64,000 nt of DNA from Taxillus chinensis (lineage: Eukaryota; Streptophyta; Magnoliopsida; Santalales; Loranthaceae). Where the stretch lies: assembly GCA_023512835.1 (NCBI GenBank), contig CM042085.1, forward strand, positions 39,944,324 to 40,008,323. Reading direction: 5' to 3'. The position numbers and the translations under genes are program-made. The notes under the pieces are model-generated. The model saw only the letters and a list, made by a program, of their open reading frames with translations. It was not told the DNA's origin and searched no databases. Below are positions 32,416 to 45,291 of the stretch, in pieces (the first letter of the stretch is position 1; the number at the start of each line of letters is the position of its first letter).

Positions 32416-32958
32416 TTGAAAGCAAGATAACAGTGAGTTAATTTGACTTCATTCCTCATACATTCAATGAACAGATTGTGAGTTTGGCAAAGGAATGGTT
32501 GAAGGCCAAGCATTGCAAACGATTGAATACACAGGAGCAGATTACGCTAGACAGTTCGTCATAGTGACTGAGTACTAGAGTAATACTATTTTTGTATTTG
32601 CATTTAAGAGAAAAGAGAGTTGATCCTATTGTAACAAGGGTTAGACCCTACTATATTGAAAGCATATAGTGGATTGGACTTGGTCTAGGTACACCCTCAC
32701 CACCGTGGAGTAGATCACATTGATCGAACCACATAAACCGTGTGTCTTTGTCTTTTACTTCCCATACATACCTGCTGTTAATCTGATATTGTATAAGACA
32801 CTGAAATACCACCCAAAGAAAAATCACATCTTTATAATACATCTGAGTATCATACTACTTTTAAAACTAACAAAAATAGTTTTAATTATATAGATTCACC
32901 CCCCTCTCTATATACACACACATACCCAGAAGATCTTGCTTGGGTCTTGAGAATATCA
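32262..32958 (+). repeat. S1 LTR, 3' part
   Basis: Resumes at CTATAAAAGCAAGG and runs through a GA microsatellite (32376-32410), cctcatacattcaatgaacag, and ends GAGAATATCA. It aligns with C1 LTR 40068-40745 on the opposite strand. Short open frames here are not coding. Confidence 0.88.
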
Positions 32959-33212
32959 ACCCACACTGAGTCCAATCGACTATATGCTTTTAATATAGTA
33001 GGGCCTAGCCCTTGTTATAATAGGATCAACTCTCTTGTCTTTCAAATGCAAATACAAAAACAGTATTACTTCAGTATTCACTTATTGTGATGAACTGTCT
33101 ACTGCAATCTATTCCTCCGTATTCAATTGTTTGCACTGTTTGACCTTCAACCACTCCTTTTCCAAACTCACAATCTATTCATTGAATGTATGAGGATATC
33201 AGTCGTTTGTTC
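32959..33212 (-). repeat. C1 3' LTR, remaining part, joined to truncated pol
   Basis: Minus-strand C1 LTR from cctcatacattcaatgaat (about 33195) to the S1 insertion. The first kilobase or so of this LTR, the polypurine tract and the end of RNase H are missing: RNase H sequence at 33213 is followed within 20 bp by mid-LTR sequence. This is an internal deletion. Confidence 0.78.
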
Positions 33213-34475
33213 CTAAGTGGGAACATATACTAGTTGCACATTTCCCTCTTCCACTTGTTCTTTTATGTAGTGGTAGCGATAATCAATGTGCTTGGTCTTT
33301 GAATGTTGAACAGAATTCCTGCTTATGTTGGCAATACTCTGGTTATCACACCACATATTGACAGGTAACTCCACATTAACTCCCAAGTCTGACAATTGAG
33401 TATGCATCTATACCACTTGAGTACATGTAGGATGTGCAGTTACATATTCAGCTTCGGCTTTGCTGCAAGCCATACTGTTCTGTTTCCGGCTCAACCTTGC
33501 AACACATTTGGAGCCCAGATAAAAACTGTAACCACTGGTAGAACGTCTGTCATCAATATTTCCAGCCTAGTCTGCATCGGTGTATGCTTGTAATTCAATG
33601 GAGTCCTTAGAAGGGTACCACAACCCCATTTCTAATGTACCATTTAGGTATCTAAGGATCCGTTTGACTGCTAGCAAGTGAGACTTCTTGGGGTCTACTT
33701 GATATTTATTTTCCTAACACACAGCTTGCATCAGATTAGGTCTAGAGGTTGTAATGTATAAGAGGCTTCTAATCATGCCTCGATAATACTTTTGATTCAC
33801 ACTAGTACCTTCCTGATCCTTGTGTAGTTTACAGCTTGTAGCCATTGGAGTTCTAACTGGCTTGCTATCTTCTATACCATACTTCTTTAGTAGTTCCTTA
33901 GCATACTTGTGCTGAGATATGAATACCCCCAGTAGTCTGCTTGATTTGAAATCCTAAAAAGTAAGTTAATTTTCCTATAAGAGACATTTGAAATTCATCG
34001 CTCATCCTTTTAGCAAATTCTTCACATAATCCTGAGTGACTTCCCCTAAAGATAATGGCATCTACATAGACAATGGTAGCCAACTAACCTCTGTTTCAAT
34101 TCAGTATGTACAGGTTGTGATCCACTGTTCCGCTACTGAAATTCATTTTCTTCAAATACCCATTCAGTCGCTTATACCATGCTCGAAGAGCTTGCTTCTG
34201 GCTATACAAAGCTTTCTTCAATCGACATACATGTGTCTTATCATTAGTGATCTGTACTCCATTTGGTTGCTCAATATATATCTTTTCTTTCAATAATCAA
34301 TTCAGAAATGCAGAATTCACATCCATTTGATAGACTTTGAATCTTTTATGTGCTGCTAATGCAAGAAACATCCTGATTGTTTCTAGCCTCGCCACTGGTG
34401 CAAATGTTTCATCCACATCAATACCCTCAATCTGTGAGTACCCTTTGCATACCAGTCGTGCCTTGTTCCTTACCA
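33213..34475 (-). pseudogene. C1 pol: reverse transcriptase and RNase H
   Basis: Copia RT/RNase H on the minus strand. The RT part has KEKIYIEQPNGVQI, RLKKALYSQKQALRAWYKRL and YVDAIIFRGS, where the catalytic YVDD has become YVDA (codon GCC at 34059-34057). A decayed middle follows, then RNase H with MWCDNQSIANISRN and KHIDYRYHYIKEQVEEGNVQ. Many stops and frameshifts; truncated at 33213. This copy cannot encode an active polymerase. Confidence 0.9.
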
Positions 34476-34480
34476 CCTTG

Positions 34481-35801
34481 TGTTAGCAATTCCACAAGCG
34501 TACGGATTGTTACAAGTAGTAAAGTGGACTCAAAGTCCGGATGTCGAACCCACAGGGAAGGTGATCAAGTAAAAAGCTCATTTTGTAAATCCATGATGTA
34601 TTTGAAGTTGGTTTTGTTTCATTAGCAATTTGAATGTTGTAATTTTAAATAAACAAGCAATGTAAATGATCTTATGGGAGAAAATAGGGATTTGGATTTC
34701 AATCAATGTAATTAATTAATCTCTTGTTCTTAAGGCATATTAATTCAAACTTTCCCTTGTTGTTTATAACCCAACATCTTTGCATGTACTAGCCTCTTTC
34801 GAGTGATCTAGCCATGTGTATACCCTAGCTTGGGGGATGGGCAACCCATTAAGAGCTCAAGTTGTTTGAGTGTAGATTGGCATCACACCAACCCTAACTA
34901 GGTTACAAGCAAGATTACTGGCTTTCGCAAATTATAATCTTTACAAGTCAAATCTCCTAACTATCCGGTTATCAATGTCTTCTTTCGATCCATAATTGAA
35001 TAACCTTAAACAAGAATTAAGATGGCCAAACCTAATTCTCACATGTAAATTCAAGAGATTTGATAAACACCAAAGGGAATTTAAATTAACATACCAAAAG
35101 GAAAGAAATTAAAGGCTTACATCAATATCCATCCTCCTCCCGTGGAGGTTTAAGCTACCATAGTGATAAACAAAATAATTGTTCTTGCCATGAGAACCCA
35201 AACGATTCCTCTCTCTCTCCCTAATTCAATGATGCCCTCAAATTACATCAATTTCCCCTTTTTAGATCCATTCCCGCGTATGAGATCCATCCAACCGTCA
35301 ATAACCATTCCCTCCATTAATTTGAAGTTGTTTCCCTCTCAAAATGGTTGATGGAGAGTCATCAGATCCTTTAAAGAAGAGATCTAGGCTGTACAAGTGG
35401 TATCTGAAGGAGTTACGTGGGTCTGCAGGTTACGTCGTGCCAAAACTGTTCATGGTCGAGTCATTTGGTCAACTCAATTTGAAATGACGATTTCACATGA
35501 CCAAGCTCTCGGGAGCTTTTGGTAGAGTCAATTGGCTCCATCATTTCTTTTTGGTTATTTCAAATTTGAAATGACCGCAGTGCAGATTGTTCCTTGCTCC
35601 TTCCTTCTTTCTTTGGACCTTGTACTTGACCTGTTTTCCATTCAAAGACAACAAAAACACCACAAAAGGATCTACTATTGCTATGTTAGGGGGTTAGTTC
35701 ATTAATCATTCAAATTCATCAAAATGAAGTTAAAGATTTGATCTTTTATCATAAAATCCCCTTCATTTGACACTAAAATGTGTTTGAAAAACCCCCTAAC
35801 A
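34481..35801. repeat. Solo LTR S3 in C1 pol
   Basis: 1321 bp with TGTTAG...CTAACA termini, flanked by CCTTG at 34476-34480 and 35802-35806. It carries no coding sequence. Near its left end it has GAACCCACAGGGA, also present in S2. Orientation is not resolved. The RT reading of C1 resumes on either side. Confidence 0.85.
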
Positions 35802-35806
35802 CCTTG

Positions 35807-37560
35807 CCATCCTCATTCAGTTTATTTCTGAACACCCACTTTGTACCGATGACATTCTTGTTCTTTGGTCTAGGAACCAGCTCCCATGTCCTGTTCTTTT
35901 CTATTTGATCCAGCTCCTCGTTCATTGTTATGATCCAAGCTTTATCCTCTACTACCTCTCCAACAGACTTTGGTTCTATTTGAGAGAGAAGTGTAGTAGC
36001 TCTTGTAAACTTTCTCCTGGTAGTTACACCTGCCTTGGGATCACCAAGAATCTGATCCTTGTCATGTACAATAGACTATGTCCTCCTCGTTTTCTTACTT
36101 GATTCCTACAGGACTGGACTTTTCTTTCTCCTCTTCATCAGACTTCTCTGAGTCTGTGTCCTCATCTTTCTTATTTTCTTCATGCTCATACTTATTTTCC
36201 TCCTGAGGTTCCTCTTCAAATTCTGGGTCTTCATCCTCAGTCAGATCCTTCTTCTAGTTCTCGTCAACCTTAACTTCACTTGAAGTTATTTCTTTTCCAA
36301 GTCTTGGAAGATATACTCTATAGTCCTTTGTCTGAAATGAGTATCCAACAAATGTTCCTTCCTCAGATCTGGCATGAAACTTTCCTCTTCATTTCTCCTT
36401 TATCTTCACAAAGCAAGGACTTTCAAATATTTTGAAGTACTTGGCTGTTGACTTCTTTCCATACCAGAATTCATAAGGCGTGCCGCCTGTTCTTGGCCTT
36501 AGGGTTACTCTCTTCAGTAGATGTACTTCTGTTCTTGTTGCCTCTGTCTAAAAGCGTGTGTGGAGATTAGCTTCTGTTCTTCTGATCATTTTAATGACAG
36601 CCCTATTCTTCCTTTCGACAACCCCATTCTGCTGTGGAGTTCTTGGTGTTGATAATTGATGCTTAATCCCATGTTTATTCAAATACCTCTTAAAGGCTTC
36701 ATTTGTAAATTCAGTACCTTAATCAGATGTTAAGAATTTAATTCTTTGACTACCTTCATCTTCAGCCATTCTTCTGTACTTCTTGAAGCATTCTAGAGCT
36801 TCTGTCTTGTGTTTTAGATACATAATGCAGGTTCTCTTGGTGAAGTCATCCACAAATAGGATGAAATATCTCTCACCATTGAGTCCCATGTTTCTTATTG
36901 GTTCACACAAATTAGTACGCACAATATCCAGAGTTGCTTCTGAGCAATACTCTTTTACCCTATAATGAAATCTAGTTTGTTTTCCATGTAAGCATGCTGA
37001 GCAGACATGCTCTCTTTCTCTTTTGATGTCTGGGATGTCTCTGATGGCCTTGTAGTTAACAAGCCTCCTCATGTTCTTTTGATTGAGATGTCCAAACTTC
37101 TATGCCAAAGTTCATTCTCTTTAATCTTGGTTATTTGATAGCTATGGGTTTTGTTTTCACCAATCACATACAAATCCCTATTTATCCTTTTTCCAGCTGC
37201 TATTATGTTGCCATTCTCTCTTTTGACTTGACAACCTGTTTTGCTAAAGGTCACCTCATGACCTACATCACAAAGCTGACTGACGGATGCTAGATTGTAT
37301 TTCAATCCTTCAACATACAAGACATCCTTCAGTTTTTTCTTTCCCCATTTGGTAGATCCTAGCCTCTTGATTTTTAGAGAGTTTTCATTAACAAATCTCA
37401 CATTGCCAAATTTGTCCTTATTCACATCTGACAACTTGTTAAGGTCATTAGTCATGTGACCCAAACACCCACTATTAAAGATCCACTGTCTGTTCTTGAT
37501 ATCAGCTTTCAATGCAATCTCAGCAATATGAGCCACTTTCTTTCCCTTAACCATGTAGAC
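35807..37560 (-). pseudogene. C1 pol: protease, integrase and RT N-terminus
   Basis: The minus-strand protease region has WIFNSGCLGHMT, where the catalytic Asp of DSG is Asn (AAT, 37474-37476). Next is the pre-integrase NELWHRSLDI, a zinc region (CSACLHGKQ), an integrase core (FVDDFTKRTCIMYL, then FTNEAFKRYL..PQQNGVVERKNR, stop near 36718), an acidic linker (near 36120-36290) and RT start motifs up to S3. One frameshift near 37070 and several stops. Copia gene order (integrase before RT) is clear. Confidence 0.9.
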
Positions 37561-39914
37561 TTATTTTACTTTAGACTTGAAGCGCTCTTCTTGTTTTACT
37601 TTAGACTTGAAGCAGTCCCCCTGAGGCGTAAGCTTCATAGTCTTCTGAGATGCTTTCTCTTTCCTTTTCTCTTGAACCTTCATAATGTTTTCTTCTTATT
37701 CTGCTCAGGAATAAGCACTTTCTTTGCACTGTGACATTCACTGCCACATTTATCACAATCTCTAAGTTTGCAAGTACAACAAACTTATTATTTGTGGTAA
37801 TGAGCTTTGGCTTCCACCAACATGAAGTGTCATTATGTCCTTGTTTCTGATAGTAAGTGCAGAAACTTCTAACTGGTTTTCTTTAGTCTTGTAGAAGCTT
37901 TATCTAGATGTCTTCATCTCAGTCCTAGAAGTTTGTACCAGATACCTCCACCAACAAAATTAGGCTATGTGACCCCATACCGTGCAGTAGTAGCAGTAAC
38001 CTTGAAACCTGGTGTTGCTAAACTTCTGAACATCTGGGATCTTCTTTACAACAGGCTTGGCCTTGATGGTTGGCCTCACATGTTTACCTTGTTTACTGAG
38101 GGGCACCTAGCCACTTGTAGAAATTACATTTGTATTAGATTTCTTTACATTCTTAGAATGCTCAGATCTTTGAACACATTTGTTCACTTCAATAGTCTTG
38201 GGCTCCTTCAGATGTCTCTCCATCTTCTTATCATTTACACCACCCTTTCCTTTTTTATGGTTTTGGGTCATGATGGTGGTCTTCGTGGGATTGTCATGGA
38301 AATCCGGATTGATGACCTTCCTCGCTGCCTGTGGTGTCATGATCTCCTTGCTAGCCTTCTGAAGTCTTGCCCCGATTTTCTAGGCTATCTGTGGTGTTGT
38401 GAGAGATGTGATCTGGATGCATTCAGAGGTTGAGGCGTGATTGGCCCAGTCTTTTGAGATCTTCTTTTGAAGGCTTACCAGTTCTTGTTCAAGCCGTTGG
38501 ATGGTCGTGTCTCCGGTGGTGAGTTATGTGGTAATGTCATAGCATATCTTAATTTGCTCCTCTAGCTTGAGCTTTAGGCTGACAATTTCCTCACAAAACT
38601 TCTTTGATTCCTCTAACACCTTTTCTTCTTCCTTCTGACTTCTTCAAGCTCTCCCTTGGCTTGCTTGAGCTCTCCTTTGAGCTACTTAATCCTGCAACCT
38701 CTCTTACGGATCTCTTCTGTTGCAAGTTCGAGCTTTTCCTCCAGATTTACTTCTTCTTCTTCTATTGCCTCCTCTTCTAAGGCAATGCTGCCATTGTCTA
38801 CTTCTATCTTGGTGACAAAGGCATAATCTGATGAGTATTCAGCATCATCATTAGATTCAGAAATCTGGCTCATATAACTCTTATGTGAGCCCTTCTTCTT
38901 CTGTGTAGTTGCTGGTCTCCTTGTGGAATTGCTTCTTCGGTATGATGTCTTCTTCCACTTTGTGTCCTCTTCATCCAAGGCATCATCATCCGAGTCATTA
39001 GGTTTCACCTTACATTGAGATGCAAAGTGTCCCCGCTTTCTACACTTAAAGCATCTAAGGGAAAGTCCTCCTTTCCCTTTTCTTTTAGCTTGCTTCCCTG
39101 CTCCACCTCTTCTAAATTTTCTGGTGAAGTAGGCTACCACCTTATCTTTACCATCTTTGCTGTCACTGTCCTCTTGATCTTCTGAGGACTCAGCTTTTTT
39201 ATTAATTTTTAATTTTTGCATAGCCTTAAAGGCTACCTCTTTTGATTCCTTACCTGTAGGCTGGGATGTTAATGTGGATGGCTCTTCATAAGAGTGCAAC
39301 ATCATTTCAAATGTAGTTAAACTACACTGCAACTCCTGTAATGTCATTGTCTCTATGTCTCGACTGTTCTCTAAAACTTCTACCCTTGGAATGAATCTCT
39401 TGGGTAGACTCTCAGCACTTTCTTTACAATTGCAAAGTTCTTTTTGTTTTTTCCATGACTTCTCATGTCATTAATAATCTCGGTTAATCGTACAAAGAAC
39501 TCCTGTATACTCTCATACTCCTACATCTTGAGGGCTTCAAATTTTTTTAGTATATAATTGCAGCATGGTTTCCTTTTGTTTAAGATCTCCTTGATAGACG
39601 CTTTCTAGTCTATCCCATAATTCCTTCACCACTCTATAGTCCATGACCTTTGCATACTCAGAGTCTGTGAGTGCTGATGTGATAATACTCAAAGAGCTTC
39701 CATTTAGCTCATAGGTTCTCTTAGCTTCTGTGGGTTCTTTGTCGTTAACAGGTTCAATGTATCCATCTCTTATTACCCACTTAGCATCCATACCCATGGA
39801 CATGAATACAATCTCCATTCTTGCTCTCCAACTCTTATAGTTAGTGTTGTCAAAAATAGGCACTCGCTTTGCATAGTTGGAGCTGGTACTCGGTCCGCTG
39901 ATAGGAATCTCCAT
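37561..39914 (-). pseudogene. C1 gag (UBN2-type with zinc knuckle and coiled coil)
   Basis: The minus-strand ATG at 39912-39914 begins MEIPISGPSTS. UBN2 body: NTNYKSWRARMEIVFMSM, VKELWDRLESVYQGD. After a stop near 39537 come MTLQELQCSLTTFEMMLHSY, a Lys/Arg-rich stretch, a CCHC knuckle (CFKCRKRGHFASQC) and an acidic region. A coiled coil (38440-38700, ELKQAKGELEEV-like) and a second decayed knuckle (FCTYYQKQGHNDTSC, near 37850) follow. The open frame 39347-38682 is the longest intact piece. Downstream to 37561 it is riddled with stops. Confidence 0.87.
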
Positions 39915-40067
39915 TTATATATATATATATATATACTAATGAGTTCTTGCTTGGTCACTAAGTAGTTAAGCCACAAATTTCAGCAACACAAATATTTCGA
40001 TCTGTAAGATCATTTCTCCATAGAGTGATAGATCTGTCTCCAATGAGAACTTAGCTCTGATACCAAT
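39915..40067 (-). other. C1 leader with primer binding site
   Basis: Contains a TA microsatellite just before gag (39917-39936). At 40054-40065 (minus strand) is TGGTATCAGAGC, the tRNA-Met primer binding site, two bases from the LTR. Confidence 0.88.
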
Positions 40068-41577
40068 TGATATTTCCAAGATTCAAGCAAGATCGTCTAG
40101 GTATGTGTGTGTGTATATACAGAGAGGGGGGTGAATTTGTATACTTCAAACTATTTTCTATAGTTTTAGAGTAGTACTTTTTACAGAGGTATTCTATAGA
40201 TGCGGTTCTTATTTGGGTGGTATTACAATGTCTCATGCGATATCAATTAATAGTAGGTATGTATGGGAAGTAAAAGACAAAGGCACACTGTTTACATGGT
40301 TCGATTAATGTGATCTACTCTACGGTGGTGAGGGTGTACCTACACCAAGTCCAATCCACTATATGTTTTTGATAAAGTAGGGTCTAACCCTTGTTATAAT
40401 AGGATCAACTCTCTTATCTTTCAAATGCAAATACAAAAGTAGTATTATTTCAGTACTCACTCACTGTGACGAATTGTCTACCGCAATTTACTCCTGCATA
40501 TTCAATCATTCGCATTGCTTGACCTTCAACCACTCCTTTATCAAACTCACAATCTGTTCGTCGAATGTATGAGGAACGAAGTCAGATTAACTCACTGTTA
40601 TCTTGATTACAAGATTCCTCTCTCTGTGTATTCTGTACGAACTACTCTGTCTCTTTCGTATCGCTCTAGATACCTTTCTTGTATTTTATGATATTCTGAC
40701 GCCTATCTGAAGTATGGCATCTTCCTTGCTTTTATAGGACTGTCATAGTAAGAAACCCTTCTGCTAGGGTTAAGCATGTTCCACCTTCTGATCTGCATCA
40801 TTGAAACATGTTAAACTGGCCTTAAATGATGACCACACATTTTCCAGTACTTAGCGTGCTCATAGACGTTGTTCGAGAGATAACTTACTAAAACGGCAGC
40901 CTTCAGTGCATTTCTCTCCTTCGACTAGCCATAGCCTCGAAGATGTATGCCTCGTAGCTTCACTGATGCTCCCTCAGGTACACATGCTACGACCTCCGAG
41001 TCTTTACCTTCGAATCTTCTAGTCGGTGCCTTTGATCTTCGAGTTTATCTTCTAATTCTTCTGCTCTTAGGCATCAAATCTAGGTTAGAACTATAATCAC
41101 TAACTTTTCACTCTACGAGTCTTCAAGTCACCAAATCTACAGCTTTGAGCCAGCAACAACCGCATTATACATTGGCTAATCATCTATTCACATCAACGGG
41201 TCTTCCATTCAATCTTCGACCCTGCAAGCTTAGACCCCGCGAGCTTTGACTCTTCAACACTGCCACTCTACACCCAACGGGTCCTCGAGCCTGCAAGTCT
41301 TCAAGTCTTTAAGATGCTGCTCTCCACCTGACTGCACTTTAAATCTTCGAGTCTTCGACCCTATGCATCTACGAGTCAGAGGTGCTTCGAGCCTAATGGT
41401 CTGATGATCTTCGACCTGCATATCTTCGAGTCAGCTGATCTTTGACCTTGTGAGTCTTTGAAGGTCTGGATCTTCGACCCTGGAAGTACATGGCTAGACT
41501 CCTTCTACGAGTTTACTCTAAGAGATCACTCTACAAAGTTATCAAACCCAGTATGGATCTTTGACTCTGTGTCTACC
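40068..41577 (-). repeat. C1 5' LTR, main part
   Basis: Ends (minus strand) GGAAATATCA at 40068. It contains a minus-strand TATA box (CTATAAA, 40731-40737) and an upstream array of TCGAAGACTCG-like motifs (about 40930-41560). It is cut at CTACC (41573-41577) by B; the first 54 bases are at 60092-60145. Confidence 0.9.
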
Positions 41578-43162
41578 TGTCACGCCCCGAATTCTGAAAC
41601 CCACAGAACCAAGAACGCGACTTCCCCACCTCCACTCCGGAGGTCAAGGGGTTGGAGGCCGATCCATTCCTGTACAATACTACAACGGGGGTAGCATTGT
41701 ACTTACCAATGATCCAAATGTAACATGCAATCAACCAATAATTAACAGTGCAATCAAAATTTCTGAATTCAATCAACACCCACAAACACAAAGTAACAAG
41801 GTCCAGCTATCCAAGTTAATACAACTGTCACGGACCTTTGTCCAGAAAATATATAAAACAATAGAAAATCAACAAAGTCTATAGGAGAAATCAACACGAA
41901 GATATCCCGACCTGCTCCGCTGTGGCTCCAAAGCTACTCCCTACAACCTGTAGGAGTAGAAATAAAGTAGGGTGAGCACGAGTGCCTAGTAGGTGATCCC
42001 CATCTCCACTATCCAATTACCCAAAACCTTAGGTCTATATGATCAGTGAATGCCTGTGCCAGTGTAGTGTCCTTTTTCTATCACGTCTAGCTGAAAATTG
42101 TATCACAAATCAAACGTCTCATCACATGTCATTACGGTTACACACCGGCAATTCAACCATTCTCCGGATCCCCGCTACACTCCAAGGAATCCAGGCACTA
42201 CCAGACAGCCAAATGTGGGACCCACATTATCCTAACGACAACTCGCCACATATGGGACCTGGGTTAACTAGCCACATAAGGGACCTGTGGCCTCTTGCCA
42301 GCCCTATGTGGGACCCGTGGTTAATCCAACCAATCCTACCACCAATTCCACATGCAACCAACAATTAATAATTCTTATAACCATGATTATATCATGCAGT
42401 GTATCTAAATCGTTAGACCAACAATAACATTTAATTTAACCACCACACTAATAACATTTGAATCACCAAACTGATATTAACAAATCCAACGTTATTATTT
42501 AATTAAACCAATCAATTCTAATCCAAATATAACAGACAATATCAAGTCTAAATATAATTATGCTACCATAAGCCCACCTAATATTTAATTTGTAAACAAT
42601 TAATATTAATCCTAGTTAATATTTAATTTTATGAATTTAACAAATATAAAAGCTTATAATTCGGTCCCAAAAATTAATCGCACTCAGCTAGAAAATAAAG
42701 AAAAAAGTCACACAGGACCAGGAAGAACCGGCCCGGCCCAAAAGGACCGGCCCCGCTGCCGGCCCGCTACGGATAGCGCTAGCGCGCCTGTGGGGGCGGC
42801 ACTGATAACGTGCATTTTATGCCGTTATTCTAGTATTTATTTAGGATGTTTAAGAGCATGATTAGAGCCTTATTGCTTCATATATCATATATATTTGCTC
42901 TAACCCCTAGGAAGATACTATTTGCAAATACATGCGCTTTTAAGCTGTTTTGGCAGATTTTGGACCTCACTTTTGACATAGTAGATGACCTCAAACAATT
43001 TGCGTGCAAGAACAAAAGTTGCTTAGAATGATTGCCTCTAAAATCATACTAACAATAATAATGACCCAAAATGCTAACGCTAAGGGCACACTGCCGAATA
43101 GATATTCCAAAATCTATTCGGGGCCTAACTTACAACCGCTCACACAGGTACGGGTCTTTACA
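41578..43162 (-). repeat. B 3' LTR
   Basis: TGTCACGCCCCGAATTCTG...GGTACGGGTCTTTACA. It aligns with the 5' LTR (56631 onward) through AT-rich sequence to the GC-rich GGGGGCGGCA, where a foreign segment (42803-43038) replaces what the 5' LTR has. It then realigns at AAATCATACTAAC. Confidence 0.9.
42803..43038 (+). repeat. LTR head fragment (S2/D-type) replacing part of B 3' LTR
   Basis: Begins TGATAACGTGCATTTTATGCC and continues CTAACCCCTAGGAAGA, matching the minus-strand start of S2 and, more loosely, 1909-2090 of the A1 LTR. It is an LTR 5' end with its remainder deleted. Confidence 0.75.
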
Positions 43163-43423
43163 TCCTCCCCACCTTAGGACTTTTCGTCCCTGAAAAGACA
43201 AACTATCTTAAACGAGGTAGCACTTTACTTCACAGGCTAAGATAATTATACACCACCGAGCTATAATCTAGCATCACGAACTAAACAACACTCACAAACA
43301 AAATAATCAATAACTCATCGAATCACGCGCAAGCAAAAATATTAACCATCATAAGCACAAAAAACAAAAACAATAAGGTTAACTACCTCAACACATGGTA
43401 AAGATCTTGACATCCTCCCCACC
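43163..43423 (-). other. B 3' untranslated segment with polypurine tract
   Basis: The minus strand GGTGGGGAGGA abuts the LTR (43163-43173). The same CCTAAGGTGGGGAGGA recurs at about 43411-43426 overlapping the pol stop, so the 250 bp between is bounded by a duplicated tract. Confidence 0.75.
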
Positions 43424-43888
43424 TTAGGACTGTTCATCCTCGAACAGCTCAGGGTGAAGAGCACGCATTTGACTCTCCCGCTCCCAGGTCTGCTCCTCCA
43501 TACTATGGTGACGCCATAAAACTTGGACCAACGGAATCGTCTTGCCCTGCAAAACCTGCTCCCGTTGGTCTAAAATCTGAACTGGTGCCTCTACAACGGA
43601 ACCATCATCAGCTAGCTCGATCTCACGCCAATCAAGCACATGGGAAGGATTCGGGTAATATTTCCGTAACTGGGAGACATGGAAAACGTCATGAACACGA
43701 GCTAGCTCGGGTGGTAACTCTAATCGATAGGCAACTGGTCCCACAACAGCAATAATAGGAAAAGACCCACAAATCGAGGTGAGAGTTTGCACCCTCGCCC
43801 AAACCATCTGTGCCCTTATCGTGGTGAGACTCGCAAGAAGACACGATCCCCTACGACGAATTGAAGCGGTGGCCGCCATCCGTCGGCA
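43424..43888 (-). pseudogene. B pol: integrase C-terminus and chromodomain-like end
   Basis: Minus strand after the C insertion: a [20 protein letters not shown] segment, a frame change near 43760, then [30 protein letters not shown], and a chromodomain-like stretch (PVQILDQREQVLQGK, LVQVLWRHHSMEEQTWE) ending FEDEQS and TAA at 43424-43426. It continues the pol interrupted at 51998. Roughly 20-25 codons between the two parts are missing, lost at the C boundary. Confidence 0.88.
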
Positions 43889-45248
43889 TGTCACGCCCCA
43901 ATTTCCTTCCACTTGGAAATGAGTAGTGATTGCCCATGCCCGCACCCGAAGGGACAAGGGGTTGGTGCAAGCACCTTAAAAGGACTTCTAGCACGGGTGC
44001 TGTCCCAAACCCGCACAATCAAAGCTAACATGCCAAGGGGCATGCTCCCGTTCCCAAACCATGCACACAAACACAAATTAAATAACAACATCTCATTTTA
44101 TTTCATTTCAAAGACTAAATGTTCATTACAACCCGTCGGGGAAAAACCCCTATGAAGCCATCAATAAAACCAAACCAAATCCAAACACATAAACCGCAGT
44201 ACAACAAAGGAAATAATATAAAGCTTTCAGCCTCGGGGGCCTAGCTCCTCGGCCTTCACCTACTGCTCGCTAAACCCGCAAAAAGAACAGTTTATAGGAG
44301 GGGTGAGCAAACCACGGCTCGCAGGGGATCCGGTCTCCCAGACCCGTCCCACCGTACAACATGCATGATATGTGTATGCTTGTGCTCGTGTCGTGCCTAA
44401 GGCTAAAGCGGCAAACATCACCCAAGTAAACACTCTTTACCCGAACCCGCATCGAAGGGCAGAGGACACCCGCCACCACGGCGACATGACATACCACATT
44501 CGAGCGAATGTTGCATGGACACCAATGCAACATTTTCCACCCGAGTCGATATGGTCAACCACCTCCTCGGGCGCCATATCTACCCTCGAGAATGGGTGTA
44601 GACTTAGCCCACCGTCGTGAGTGCTACACCGAGACTCAGGACCACGTCTCCGGCCAAATCTCAAAGGGGTCCAGCGACTGTGTCCGGCCCATATCTCATT
44701 TCGTCTCAAACGTCAACGTAATAAAGATAAAGATTACATCTCAACATGTAAACTCAAGACAAAGATTTACACTTTATCTCGGAAGGACCAACATGGTCGG
44801 ATACCAATTACACACATCAGCCTCATAAGGCTAAAAATCAAATACAAATCAAACACGGTACACACCAGTCACACAGGTATATCATCAAGCACTCATATAC
44901 AAAGTCTCACAAGCATTATATTGAATACATGGCATGCGGGCCTCACAGACATTTTATCAAACACATAGTGTGCAGACCTCTTAGACATTTCATCAAACAC
45001 ATAGTGTGCATAAACAAACCCAGGAAAATCCTCGGGCCAAATTCAACATCAAATCAACAACATGCCACTGAAGGCCAACATCCATATAGGAGATCACACC
45101 TATATGGATTTACATATATATATATAGGTGAATATCCTAAAACGAGAGGAGAGTTTGGAAGGACATGAATCCCTACCTCAGGCTTTTGTCCTAACCTCCA
45201 CGCTAGATGCGCTCCCAACGACGCGAACCACCACGGCAACACCCGGAG

Positions 45249-45291
<43 letters not shown>

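Larger units (their letters stand above)
7134..32958 (+). repeat. Solo copia LTR S1 (about 2.2 kb net) with two nested elements
   Basis: Plus-strand LTR of the same family as C1 LTRs, starting TGTTGTTTCC and ending GAGAATATCA. It is flanked by ACCTA (7129-7133) and ACCCA (32959-32963), a 5-bp TSD with one C/T difference. No internal region or second LTR remains, so it is a solo LTR from intra-element recombination. Its own sequence is 7134-7164, 14110-15544 and 32262-32958; the gaps are the LINE and M1. Confidence 0.88.

Noticed and set aside
42039..42368. 109-codon frame in B 3' LTR, repeated at about 57180-57422
   Set aside because: Present only because the LTR is present twice. No domain, the two copies differ in length, and it is not preceded by coding context.
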